Of a stretch of 20,392 bases of DNA, positions 1-7,759 are shown piece after piece (within the stretch, counting starts at the first letter, position 1; the number at the start of each line of letters is the position of its first letter). The position numbers were made by a program, and so were the translations under genes. Below the pieces are notes generated by a model that ran no database searches, had not been told where the DNA came from, and saw only the letters and a program-made list of their open reading frames with translations. This stretch comes from VBCK01 sp035939615. Lineage in GTDB: Bacteria; Pseudomonadota; Gammaproteobacteria; Burkholderiales; Burkholderiaceae_F. Location: contig DASZFP010000169.1 in the NCBI GenBank assembly GCA_035939615.1, positions 1-20,392 on the forward strand, in the 5' to 3' direction.

Positions 1-12
1 CACCCCGTATCG

Positions 13-53
13 CCCCTCCCCCGCGCAGCGGGAGAGGGGAGGGGGTGAGGGCG
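13..53. repeat. GC-rich palindromic intergenic repeat downstream of gspD
   Basis: Two 12-base arms (13-24 and 28-39) pair with one mismatch around a 3-base loop. They are followed by GGGGGTGAGGGCG (41-53), which recurs inverted at 20347-20359. The right half also fits a G-quadruplex pattern (G3-N3-G4-N1-G5-N3-G3, 30-51). There is no T-run after the hairpin on the minus strand, so it does not look like a classical Rho-independent terminator for gspD, although it could still protect the 3' end of the transcript. It resembles the dispersed CTCCC/GGGAG palindromes common between genes in GC-rich proteobacteria; that family resemblance is from memory, not a search. Confidence 0.65.
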
Positions 54-89
54 GCGTGCATGCACATCTGCGTTCGGGCGCGGATTTGC

Positions 90-2222
90 CTAGTTCGGAT
101 TGCCCGGCGTCGGCGTTGGCGCAGGGGTGGGATTCGGATAGGGCGCAGTACCTTCCGGCGGCGGCGTCACGGCCGGCGGCTCCGGCGGCGTGGGCGACTC
201 GGCGGGTGGATTGACGAGCCAGGGGGGCGGCGTCACGCCGGGGGGCACTTCGTGGCGAGGAACCGGCACGCGCGGGTCGTTGCGCGGATAGTTCGGGTTC
301 GCGCTGGGCAGGTTCGCCGGCGCGCCCGGGGGTGACGCGGGGCTGGCTGCTCCGGTGCCGCCGCCGCCGACGAAGCCCGGGGTGGGAGCGGCGCCGGGTG
401 TGCTGGGGGCGCCGCTGACCGAGCCGACCGGATCCAGTCGCAGCGGCGCTTCGCGCACGGTCGACTCGGTGCCGCTGAACAGGTCCCGCGCGCGCGAATC
501 GGCCACGGTCGGGGCCCGCAGAATATGCGGCGTGATCGACATCACGATCTCGGTTTTCTTGTCCTCGTGGTGGTTGGACCCGAACAGGCGGTCCAGTATC
601 GGAAACTCGCCCAGCCCCGGCACCTTGTTGGCCGCCAGCGTTTCGTTGTCCTGGATCAGCCCGCCCAGGATCTGCGTTTCGCCGTCGCGCAGCCGCAGAT
701 TGGTGGTCACATCGCGCGTGCCGATGTCATAGGCCACCGTGCCGGAATTGTTGCCCGGAGGCGTGACCTGCCCCAGGATGCTGCTCACCTCCAGGTTCAA
801 CTCGATGCCGACGTCGCCTTCCAGGTAGACATGCGGCTTGAGCTCCACCTTGATGCCCACATCCAGATACTGCACCGAGCCGGTCACCACCGGTGCGCCC
901 GTGGACACGGGCGTGACCGTGTTGGTGATCACCGGCACCTTCTCGCCGATCAGGATCTTGGCCTTCTGGTTGTCGCGCGTGCGCAGCCGGGGCGCGGCCA
1001 GCACGTTGGAATCGGAATCGACCAAGGAGAAGTTGGCGGTGGCGCTGAATTGTCCTGGCACCACGCCCAGCCGGTTCAGCGGAATGTGGTACAGATCGTG
1101 CAGCGTGTTGACGGTGGGCGTGGTCACCCCGAACTGCGCCGGCCACTCGATGCCCAGGTCGCGCGTCCGGTCGCGGTTGACCTCCAGCACCTCGACCTCC
1201 AGCATCACTTCCGGATCCGGATAGTCCTGGGCCGCCACGATCTTCTCGGCCACCGCGATCATGTCCGGCGTGCCACGCACCACCAGCGTGTTGGTCTTGT
1301 CGTCCAGCGACATGTCGGTCACTTTGAGCACCGTCTTGAGCACGTTCTGCACCGTCTTGCCGTCCGCATTGGACAGCTGGAACACCCGCACCTTCAGATC
1401 CTGGTACTCCTTTTGCTTGGCCGCCGTGGACGGATAGATGAACAGCGTGTTGGCGTTGAGCACCTTCTTTTCCATCTGGCTCTGCAGAAGGATCATGTCC
1501 ACCGTGTCTTCCACCGAGGCGTCGTGCACGAAAATGGTCGTCTTCAGGTCGTTGCGCACGTCGCGGTCAAAAATCACGTTCAGCCCGGTGGTGCGCGACA
1601 GCGCCTCGAACACCATGCGCAGATTGGCATCGCGGAACTGCAGCGACACGGGCTTCTTCATCACCGAGCCGGCCAGGATCTGCGCCGCCTTGGCCGCCTC
1701 GGCCTTGTCCATCTCGTCGGCGATCCGCGTGGCCAGCGCCTTGGCATCCATGCGCGCGCCGTTTTCCTGCAGCACCGTGTGCACCTTCTCGCGCGCCCCG
1801 GCCAGGTCGTGCGCCGCCAGCAGCTTTTCGGCCTCGGCCAGCAGCGCGTTGTGCCGCTGGTCCATGTCGATGTTGGCCAGCCCCCGCAGCGCCCGGTCGT
1901 TGCCCGCATTCAACTTCAGCGTGTCCTGGTACAGCTGCCGCGCCGCCTCGTACTGCCCGGCACGGCGCGCCTCGTCGGCCTGCGCCAGCAGCGTGTTCAC
2001 CGAAATACTCAGCTGTTTCAGATAGTCCAGCCGGTACTGTGAATTGGTCGGCTCGGCCGCGCTGGCCGCCGCCAGGTCGGCCAGCCCCTTCTGCCGGTCC
2101 CCGGCCGCCATCGCCTGCAGTCCTTCCGTGTGCTGGCGCGAGACCGCACAACCGACCAGAACCACCACCGCGGATCCGATCGCCGCAGCCCCCATCCATC
2201 CGCGCAAACGCCCCAACTGCAT
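90..2222 (-). CDS. gspD: Secretin, GspD/PilQ superfamily lipoprotein with TPR-like N-terminus
   Basis: This is the outer-membrane channel of the secretion apparatus. The 710-residue product opens with a signal peptide ending in a lipobox (LVGC, Cys25), so it is probably lipidated and may reach the outer membrane without a separate pilotin. Residues about 30-180 are helical and TPR-like. Next come an STN/N0-type domain (about 190-260, 'VSLQFRDANLRMVFEAL'), an N1-type domain ('VFQLSNADGKTVQNVL') and the secretin core, with 'VPVITNTVTPV' and the signature 'DGETQILGGLIQDNE...VPGLGEFPILDRLFGS'. The last ~110 residues are a Gly/Ala/Pro-rich and then strongly Pro-rich tail, unusual for a secretin. 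The ATG lies 2 bases after the pilP-like stop, and the GGGGGA at the end of that gene acts as its ribosome binding site. It is the last gene of the operon. MshL- and GspD-type secretins are the closest families I recognise. Confidence 0.93.
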   Translation of the reverse strand: MQLGRLRGWMGAAAIGSAVVVLVGCAVSRQHTEGLQAMAAGDRQKGLADLAAASAAEPTNSQYRLDYLKQLSISVNTLLAQADEARRAGQYEAARQLYQDTLKLNAGNDRALRGLANIDMDQRHNALLAEAEKLLAAHDLAGAREKVHTVLQENGARMDAKALATRIADEMDKAEAAKAAQILAGSVMKKPVSLQFRDANLRMVFEALSRTTGLNVIFDRDVRNDLKTTIFVHDASVEDTVDMILLQSQMEKKVLNANTLFIYPSTAAKQKEYQDLKVRVFQLSNADGKTVQNVLKTVLKVTDMSLDDKTNTLVVRGTPDMIAVAEKIVAAQDYPDPEVMLEVEVLEVNRDRTRDLGIEWPAQFGVTTPTVNTLHDLYHIPLNRLGVVPGQFSATANFSLVDSDSNVLAAPRLRTRDNQKAKILIGEKVPVITNTVTPVSTGAPVVTGSVQYLDVGIKVELKPHVYLEGDVGIELNLEVSSILGQVTPPGNNSGTVAYDIGTRDVTTNLRLRDGETQILGGLIQDNETLAANKVPGLGEFPILDRLFGSNHHEDKKTEIVMSITPHILRAPTVADSRARDLFSGTESTVREAPLRLDPVGSVSGAPSTPGAAPTPGFVGGGGTGAASPASPPGAPANLPSANPNYPRNDPRVPVPRHEVPPGVTPPPWLVNPPAESPTPPEPPAVTPPPEGTAPYPNPTPAPTPTPGNPN

Positions 2223-2224
2223 GC

Positions 2225-2773
2225 TTATCCCCCAGTAGCTTCAATGGTCTGGCGCTGTTGCAGCGGCAGATACGTGACAACGACCTGGGCCGAATCGAAC
2301 GATTCGACCCGATACGTGCTCTCGACCACATCGCCCACGTGCACCACGAACAGCGCGTCGCCCTTGGCGATGAAGGCGGCCGGCTTGGCAGACTTTTCCT
2401 CCAGCAGACCGACGAACCGGAACGGCACCGGCGGCGCAGTCGGCGGCGGAGGCGGCACCACCACGGTGGCGACCGTCGTCGTCGGCGAAGCGGCCGGCGC
2501 AACCGGCGCCAGCCAGCCGCGCGCGGCGAACGGGTCCTTGGCAGCTGCCTGCTCGATCTTGCTGCGGGTCGGCAGCGCCGGAGCAGCGGCCGCACCGGCC
2601 GCCGCGGGATCGACGCTGGCGCGCGGCGCGGTGGGCGTCGAGTCGTCGGCGCGGGCCGCCGACGGCACCACGGTGTCGCTGTCGGAGGGAGCAAAATGAA
2701 GTGCGATCGCCAACGTCGCGGCGCCGGCCGCCGCCAGGATCGCCGGACGAACCCAGGCAGGACGTTCGCTCAC
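2225..2773 (-). CDS. PilP/GspC-like inner-membrane-anchored periplasmic protein
   Basis: A 182-residue protein with one N-terminal membrane segment (about residues 9-27). A long Ala/Pro/Thr-rich linker follows (about 30-110), and then a small beta domain beginning 'FRFVGLLEEKSAKPAAFIAKGDALFVVHVGD'. That domain resembles the PilP and GspC homology region, which connects the inner-membrane platform to the secretin. The GTG start overlaps the stop of the upstream pilO-like gene (GTGA), indicating translational coupling. Its position directly before the secretin gene matches the pilP-pilQ order of type IV pilus operons. An in-frame extension reaching 3190 only overlaps the pilO-like gene and lacks family-like sequence, so it was rejected. 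GspC is the alternative name if the system is viewed as a T2SS. Confidence 0.82.
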   Translation of the reverse strand: MSERPAWVRPAILAAAGAATLAIALHFAPSDSDTVVPSAARADDSTPTAPRASVDPAAAGAAAAPALPTRSKIEQAAAKDPFAARGWLAPVAPAASPTTTVATVVVPPPPPTAPPVPFRFVGLLEEKSAKPAAFIAKGDALFVVHVGDVVESTYRVESFDSAQVVVTYLPLQQRQTIEATGG

Positions 2774-3342
2774 GACGCGTGCCCCCGGTAAAACAGCGTG
2801 AAATGCACCCGCGACTCCAGTTGTTCCGCCGCGGCACCCGGGCGCTCGACCCGCAGCTCGTCCAGGCTGGCATGAGGCAGCCGGTTCAGCACCTCGGCCA
2901 CGAACGCCTTGACCGGCGCGTAGTGTTCCTTGACCGGCAGGATCACGTCGAAACGCTCCAGACCCCCCGAGCTGTCGACCGACCGCACCGAGTACTCGCC
3001 GCGCGCCAGGTCGACATGGGCCGCCTGCGCCGCTGCGAAGATGATCCGCAGGTCGGCAGTGGACTGATCGGCGGGCGGAAACCATTGCTGAAAGCGCGCC
3101 ATCTGCTCGGCCGGGGTGTGGTCCTCGGTGTGCGTGGTTCCCATCTGCGCGATCCGCGCACGGGCCTGGCCGGTGCGCGCGCTCAGCCATTCGATGTCAC
3201 GCTGGGCGTAGGTGGCCAGGGCGAATGCGACGCCCGCCGCCAGCAACAAGGCGACCCCCATTACGCCGGCCGCGCCCACACGAAGCCGGACCCAGCGCGC
3301 GAAGCGGTGCAAAGCGTGCAGCCACAGGTTGAACCGGTTCAT
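2770..3342 (-). CDS. PilO/GspM-like inner-membrane assembly protein
   Basis: A 190-residue bitopic protein. A short basic cytoplasmic segment is followed by a membrane helix (about 22-46), a coiled-coil-like stretch ('RDIEWLSARTGQARARIAQM') and a periplasmic alpha/beta domain. This is the layout of PilO and GspM, which heterodimerise with PilN or the GspL periplasmic part. Its ATG overlaps the pilN-like stop codon (ATGA), and its own stop overlaps the next GTG (GTGA), so three genes are coupled in series. Sequence conservation in PilO is low, so the call rests mainly on topology, size and the M-N-O-P gene order. The in-frame region upstream to 3597 is antisense-free but overlaps pilN and is not used. 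Confidence 0.78.
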   Translation of the reverse strand: MNRFNLWLHALHRFARWVRLRVGAAGVMGVALLLAAGVAFALATYAQRDIEWLSARTGQARARIAQMGTTHTEDHTPAEQMARFQQWFPPADQSTADLRIIFAAAQAAHVDLARGEYSVRSVDSSGGLERFDVILPVKEHYAPVKAFVAEVLNRLPHASLDELRVERPGAAAEQLESRVHFTLFYRGHAS

Positions 3343-3875
3343 CGGCCGCTCCACTTCAACTGAACGATGAAGCGCACCGGCGTGCCGGGCGTCAGCGCCT
3401 GCACCTGGTGCGACGACAGCCACACGTCCGAGAATTGCCGCCCACCCTGCAACGCCTGCAGGTAGTCGAGCATCACGACGGAATTCTTGGCCTCGGCCGT
3501 GATGCGCACCGCGTGGCGCAGCGCCGACGGCTCCACCCCGAGCAGCACGACCTCGTTGGTCGGCACCGCTTCCAGCGCGGCCAGCATCTCGGCCCACGGC
3601 ATCTGCAGCTCGTGCGCGATCTGATTGGCGGCCTTCGATACGCGCGGATCCACCGGGGGACCGGCGCGCGCGCTGTCGCCGCGCGGATTGGTCAGTTTGC
3701 CGTTGGCCGCATTGAGCTCGCTGGCCAGGGCCATGCGTGCGGCCTGCGCGGACTGGAACTGGACCGCCGCCAGCAGCGCGGCGACCACGCCCGCCGACAG
3801 CAACAGCCAGCCGGCCGGTCCGGTGCGCCGGGCCGGCGAGAAGTCCAGATCAAGACGGGGAGCCTTTTTTGGCAT
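3339..3875 (-). CDS. PilN-like (GspL C-terminal-like) inner-membrane protein
   Basis: A 178-residue protein with a short N-terminal cytoplasmic segment ('MPKKAPRLDLDFSP'), one membrane helix (about 18-40), an Ala-rich coiled-coil-like stretch and a periplasmic ferredoxin-like half ('EVVLLGVEPSALRHAVRITAEAKN...MLDYLQAL'). This matches PilN, whose cytoplasmic N-terminus normally binds PilM. The gene starts 13 bases after the pilM-like stop and overlaps the pilO-like start by 4 bases. In a canonical T2SS this unit is fused to the PilM-like domain as GspL; here it is separate, as in type IV pilus operons. The family assignment depends on topology, size and position more than on strict motifs. Confidence 0.78.
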   Translation of the reverse strand: MPKKAPRLDLDFSPARRTGPAGWLLLSAGVVAALLAAVQFQSAQAARMALASELNAANGKLTNPRGDSARAGPPVDPRVSKAANQIAHELQMPWAEMLAALEAVPTNEVVLLGVEPSALRHAVRITAEAKNSVVMLDYLQALQGGRQFSDVWLSSHQVQALTPGTPVRFIVQLKWSGR

Positions 3876-3888
3876 GATCGCTGTCCGT

Positions 3889-4830
3889 TCAGGCGGTCAT
3901 CGGCATGGCGACCCACGGCGCCGGCGGCGTCCAGCCCGCCGGCAGCAGGGCGAGAAAGCGCGTGTCGGCGTCCACCGCCAGACCGGCGCCGCGCAGCAGG
4001 CTGCGTCCGCGCACTTCCAGCTCCTCCGGAGCGCGTACGCCCAGCTCGAAGCTCATCGCGGTCAGCACGCCGCCGGCCGCCACCGCCAGCTGCGTGCCCG
4101 TTTCGCGTACCAGCGAGATCACGGCGGTGCGCGCGAGCAGCTGGTCGCGATGGGCGTTGTACTCGTGCACGAATTCGCCCGCGATCTCGCCCGCGTGCAG
4201 CCGATACGACTGCAGCAGCGCCTGTATCGACGGCAGCACCGCGGCCGGCATCCCGCAGGCGACCGTGCAACCGCCGCCGGGCTGGGTCTGCCAGCGCGTG
4301 ACCACCTCGCTGGGGGGAATGCCGGCGACATCGGCCAGGGCCGAGCGCACGACGTCGTTGGCGGCGTGCGGCGACAGGCTTCGCAGGTCGGCCCGCACGA
4401 CGTCATACAGCATCCAGGCGTCGCCGATCAGCACGTCGCACGTCAGCCCTTTCAGCGATCCGGCTGCCGCGGCCAGTGCATCCAGCAGCGGGGCCAGGGA
4501 CACGATGGCTTCGGGCAGGGTCGCCACGCCCGGGCGATACTCGATCTGCTGGCTCGCCACCACGCGCGGCTTGCGCCAGCCGGCCACCAGGTCGGCGCGC
4601 GCGCCCTCGGCGCCAACCCGCAGCCGAATCCGGCGGCCCACTCGCAATCCACCCGACTTCGCCGCTTTCGCGGCTACGTCGGGCTTGCCCGCCTTTGTCG
4701 CCCTGTCGGCGTCCTTGGCCGAATTGGCGGCTTCGGCAGGCTTGCCGTTCGCCGCTTTCGCGCCCTCGGCGGGCTTGCCCGCCGCAGCGGCGCCAGCCGC
4801 GGAGGCGGGACTACTCGACGGGCGTTGCAC
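3889..4830 (-). CDS. PilM-like (GspL cytoplasmic-domain-like) protein with long Ala/Lys linker
   Basis: A 313-residue protein lying between the ATPase and pilN-like genes, where PilM is expected. I chose the GTG start because a strong GGAGGAG lies 7 bases upstream; a start at 4857 would only add residues encoded inside gspE. Residues about 5-55 are a low-complexity Ala/Lys/Gly/Pro region with GKPAE/AKAA repeats. The remaining ~250 residues look like the actin-like cytoplasmic domain of PilM or GspL ('GDAWMLYDVVRADLRSL', 'EFVHEYNAHRDQLLARTAVISLV'). I could not identify clear ATP-binding motifs. No membrane segment is evident, so the product is probably cytoplasmic and docks on the PilN-like partner. 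It overlaps gspE by 20 bases. The divergence and the repetitive N-terminus make this the least typical member of the operon. Confidence 0.72.
   Translation of the reverse strand: MQRPSSSPASAAGAAAAGKPAEGAKAANGKPAEAANSAKDADRATKAGKPDVAAKAAKSGGLRVGRRIRLRVGAEGARADLVAGWRKPRVVASQQIEYRPGVATLPEAIVSLAPLLDALAAAAGSLKGLTCDVLIGDAWMLYDVVRADLRSLSPHAANDVVRSALADVAGIPPSEVVTRWQTQPGGGCTVACGMPAAVLPSIQALLQSYRLHAGEIAGEFVHEYNAHRDQLLARTAVISLVRETGTQLAVAAGGVLTAMSFELGVRAPEELEVRGRSLLRGAGLAVDADTRFLALLPAGWTPPAPWVAMPMTA
4658..4783. repeat. Degenerate direct repeats encoding the Ala/Lys linker of the pilM-like protein
   Basis: Two 36-base copies (4658-4693 and 4748-4783) start 90 bases apart and differ only in a short central stretch. 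Each ends in GGGCTTGCCCGCC; the second copy contains GGCGGGC-TT-GCCCGCC, a perfect 7-bp-arm hairpin. A shorter relative (GGCAGGCTTGCCG) lies between them near 4737-4749. The repeat stays in frame and encodes GKPAE/GKPDV and AAKAA-type peptides. Confidence 0.7.
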
Positions 4831-6505
4831 GATTGATCTCCTCCAGCGTGGTGTCACCGGACATGGCGGCGTTCAGCGCCGCCTCGCGCAGCCCGACGAA
4901 GCCGGTCTCGCGCGCCTCGGCCTTGATCTGCGAAATGGGCGCGCGCGAGCCCAGCAGGTCGCGCATCCGGTCGCTCATTCCCAGCGTCTCGGCGATGGCG
5001 CGACGGCCCTTGTAGCCCGTGCCGCGGCAGTGCGTGCAGCCCAGGCCGCGACGGAAGCGAGCCGTGTAGGCGGCGCGCTTGTCCACCCCCGAGCGCGCCA
5101 GCAGGTCGGCCGGCGGGCGGTACGGCGTGGCGCAACGCGCACAGTTCAAACGCACCAGGCGCTGGGCCAGGATGCCGTTCAGCGCCGACATGAAGCTGTA
5201 GCTGTCCACGCCCATGTTGGTGAAGCGCCCCATCACGTCGAACACGTTGTTCGCGTGCACGGTGGTGAACACCTGGTGCCCGGTCAGCGCGGCCTGCACC
5301 GCGATCTGGGCGGTCTCGCCGTCGCGGATCTCACCCACCATGATTTTGTCGGGGTCGTGCCGCAGGATCGATCGCAACCCGCGCGCGAAGGTCAGGCCCT
5401 TTTTCTCGTTGACCGGGATCTGCAGCACTCCCTGCACCTGGTACTCGACCGGGTCCTCGATCGTGATGATCTTGTCCAGGCCGGTGTTGATCTCGGTGAG
5501 CGCCGCGTACAGCGTGGTCGTCTTGCCGCTGCCGGTCGGTCCGGTCACCAGCAGCAGACCGTGCGGCAGCGACGACAGGCGGCGGATGAAGTCCAGCACG
5601 GCCGCCTCGAAGCCCAGGTTCTCCAGCTTGATGGAGCGGGCTTCGCCGCCCAGGTTGTTGCGGTCCAGGATCCGCAGCACCGCATCTTCACCGAAGATGT
5701 TCGGCATCACCGACACCCGCAGGTCGATCTCGCGCTCGCCCACCGAGACCTTGATGCGGCCGTCCTGAGGCACGCGCCGCTCCGCGATGTCCAGCTCGGC
5801 CAGCACCTTGATCCGCGACAGCACGTGATGGGCCGCCTCCAGCCCGTCGACCCGCTTGACCACCTCGAGCACGCCGTCGACCCGGTACTTGATCGTCAGG
5901 CCCGAGTTGTGCGTCTCCAAGTGGATGTCGCTCGCCAGCGCTTTGAGCGCGTCGTGGATGGTCGAGTCCACCAGCCGCACGATCGGGCTGCTGGAGGCGC
6001 TGATGTCCGCCAGCGCAACCGACACCGCCTGCGAGTCGTTGGTCCTCGGGCCGGCCGCTACCGATTCGACCGCGTCCATCGCGCGCATCGAGCGCTCGGC
6101 CTGCGCCAGGAAGGCTCGCAGATCCTCGTTCGAGGTCAAGCCCCAGCCGAGCTTGTTGCGGCGGCGCTGGCGCATGCGCTCGGCGGCCCAGGCTCGCGTC
6201 CGGGTGTCCAGCGGATCGGTCAGCACGACCAGCGTGCGCTGGTCGGCCGTGGTCAGCGCGATCGTCAGGCGCTGGTTGACCTCCAGGAAGCTGATCGCCT
6301 CGAAGTCCGGCGTGCACGCGCGCAGGTCGGTAATTCCCATCGGTTTGAGGCCGAAATAAGCGGCCGCAGCGGAGACGAACTGGGCCCCGGCCATGCCGAT
6401 GGCTTCTGCCAGCGCGTCCACCGGCCTCCGCGTTCCCGACTCCTCGAGCGCGCGCCGCACCAGCTCGTCGCTGAGAACGCTGTTCAGGCCGGCCGGTGCA
6501 TTCAT
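4811..6505 (-). CDS. gspE: GspE/PilB-type secretion ATPase
   Basis: This is the hexameric cytoplasmic ATPase that drives pseudopilus assembly. The 564-residue product has an N-terminal MshEN/GspE-N type domain (about 1-100) and a linker. The AAA-like core follows, with an 'ASDIHLE' stretch, Walker A 'GPTGSGKT' (about 322-329), an Asp box 'IEDPVEY' (about 349-355), and a Walker B/His box 'IMVGEIRD...HQVFTTVHAN' (about 388-418). Two CxxC pairs (CARC about 455, CTHC about 490) form the tetracysteine zinc site typical of GspE/PilB extension ATPases and absent from PilT, so this is an assembly ATPase, not a retraction one. I prefer the ATG at 6505, with AAGAGG 10 bases upstream; a GTG at 6511 is also possible. 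It starts about 40 bases after gspF and overlaps the pilM-like gene. Confidence 0.93.
   Translation of the reverse strand: MNAPAGLNSVLSDELVRRALEESGTRRPVDALAEAIGMAGAQFVSAAAAYFGLKPMGITDLRACTPDFEAISFLEVNQRLTIALTTADQRTLVVLTDPLDTRTRAWAAERMRQRRRNKLGWGLTSNEDLRAFLAQAERSMRAMDAVESVAAGPRTNDSQAVSVALADISASSSPIVRLVDSTIHDALKALASDIHLETHNSGLTIKYRVDGVLEVVKRVDGLEAAHHVLSRIKVLAELDIAERRVPQDGRIKVSVGEREIDLRVSVMPNIFGEDAVLRILDRNNLGGEARSIKLENLGFEAAVLDFIRRLSSLPHGLLLVTGPTGSGKTTTLYAALTEINTGLDKIITIEDPVEYQVQGVLQIPVNEKKGLTFARGLRSILRHDPDKIMVGEIRDGETAQIAVQAALTGHQVFTTVHANNVFDVMGRFTNMGVDSYSFMSALNGILAQRLVRLNCARCATPYRPPADLLARSGVDKRAAYTARFRRGLGCTHCRGTGYKGRRAIAETLGMSDRMRDLLGSRAPISQIKAEARETGFVGLREAALNAAMSGDTTLEEINRATPVE
4838..4844 (-). 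promoter_or_regulatory. Ribosome binding site deciding the pilM-like start
   Basis: GGAGGAG on the minus strand lies 7 bases before the GTG at 4830. It is a near-perfect Shine-Dalgarno sequence inside the 3' end of gspE, where it encodes 'LEEI'. It supports the internal GTG over the upstream in-frame start at 4857. Confidence 0.7.
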
Positions 6506-6545
6506 GTCCACGTTTCCTCTTGTGCGCGTCTACTTTGGCCCGGAG

Positions 6546-7751
6546 CTACTGCAGGCTCGTGGCCAGATCGAAAATAGGCATATACATCAGCACCACGATC
6601 GCGCCGATGACAAGCCCGATGAAGATCATCAGCAAGGGCTCGACCAGGCGCGCGGTCAGGTCGATCGCGCGGCTCAACGCCTGCTCCTGGAAGGTCGCGA
6701 TCCGCGACAGCACGTCGGCCAGGCGCCCGGTCTTCTGGGCCACCTCCAGCATCCGCAGCGCGACCGTATCGGCGATCTGCGCCTGCGCCAGCGCCGGACC
6801 GATGGGGCGGCCCTCGGCGATCTGGCGCCGCGCCCCATCCAGCCCCAGCTGGTCCTCCAGCGACAGCAGCTGCCGGCTCATCTCGAATGCACGCAACACC
6901 GGGATGCCGCCCTGCACCAGCATCGAAGTGGTCCGGTAGAACTGCGCGTGCCGGAACAGGCGCACCAGCGGGCCGATCAGCCAGGCCCGCTGCAGCCCCG
7001 GGATCTGCCAGCCGCTGCGCGCGGCTCGAATCAGGCCGAAGGAGATCAGCAGCACCACCGCGACGAATCCGGACACGAACAGGACCGGATGGGCGGACAC
7101 GGTTTTGCCCCAGCCCAGCAGCATTTGGGAGGCGAGCGGCAGCTTCTTGCTGCCGCTTTCCAGCAACACCGCAAAACGGGGGACCACGACCCCCAGCAGG
7201 AACATCACGACCAGCGATCCGACCGCCAGCAGCAGGGCCGGGTAGATCGCCGCGCCGACCAGCTTGCCGCGCAGCATCCGCATCGATTCCAGGTGGGTCG
7301 AAAAGCGGCGCAGCGCCGACACCAGGTCGCCCGTCTGCTCGCTGGCCGAAACCGAGGCCACCAGCAGCGTGGGGAACACGCCACTTCGATTGGCCAGCGC
7401 GGCCGACAGCGGCTGGCCTTCGATCACGTCGCGCGTGACCGCCTCCAGCGCCTGGCGGGCGCCGGTATCGCGCTCCTTCTGCGCCAGCGTGCGCAAGGTA
7501 TCGACCATGCCCAGCCCGGCATCGAGCAGCGCGGCCAGCTCGTCGGTGAAAAGGCCCACGTCCAGGCGCCGGCGCCGCCAGCCCTGAAAGCCGCTGGTGC
7601 GCACCTCGCGGCAGGACAGCACGCGCAAGCCGCGCAGCTGGACCTGTTCGCTCGCCTTGGCCGCATCCGATGCGCGCAGCCGTTCCGTCAACAGCCCGCC
7701 TTGCGGCGAAACCGCAACGACCTCGAACGTGCCCTGCACGTGACCGTTCAT
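6546..7751 (-). CDS. gspF: GspF/PilC-type inner-membrane platform protein
   Basis: A 401-residue polytopic protein, the normal size for GspF. It carries two T2SSF domains ('FTDELAALLDAGLGMVDTLRTL' in the first, 'FYRTTSMLVQGGIPVLRAFEMS' in the second). There are three hydrophobic helices: about residues 165-190, about 220-245, and the C-terminal 'PLLMIFIGLVIGAIVVLMYMPIFDL'. It sits in the inner membrane, where it links the ATPase to pseudopilin assembly. The ATG lies 8 bases after the gspG stop with only a weak ribosome binding site, suggesting coupling to gspG translation. A long in-frame extension to 8708 runs through gspG and the kinase gene in another frame and is spurious. Confidence 0.93.
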   Translation of the reverse strand: MNGHVQGTFEVVAVSPQGGLLTERLRASDAAKASEQVQLRGLRVLSCREVRTSGFQGWRRRRLDVGLFTDELAALLDAGLGMVDTLRTLAQKERDTGARQALEAVTRDVIEGQPLSAALANRSGVFPTLLVASVSASEQTGDLVSALRRFSTHLESMRMLRGKLVGAAIYPALLLAVGSLVVMFLLGVVVPRFAVLLESGSKKLPLASQMLLGWGKTVSAHPVLFVSGFVAVVLLISFGLIRAARSGWQIPGLQRAWLIGPLVRLFRHAQFYRTTSMLVQGGIPVLRAFEMSRQLLSLEDQLGLDGARRQIAEGRPIGPALAQAQIADTVALRMLEVAQKTGRLADVLSRIATFQEQALSRAIDLTARLVEPLLMIFIGLVIGAIVVLMYMPIFDLATSLQ

Positions 7752-7759
7752 CGTTGGAA

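Noticed and set aside
525..2042. 505-codon plus-strand frame opposite gspD
   Set aside because: A shadow of the secretin gene with Arg/His/Gln-rich composition and no ribosome binding site or domain.
2241..2265. TGGC...TTGCA word resembling a sigma-54 promoter
   Set aside because: The interval between the GG and GC dinucleotides is 7 bases instead of 10, and it lies inside the pilP-like gene.
3905..6577. 890-codon open frame on the plus strand opposite gspE and the pilM-like gene
   Set aside because: It is antisense to two genes with clear family motifs, its translation is rich in Arg, His and Gln without domain character, and long shadow frames are expected at this GC content.
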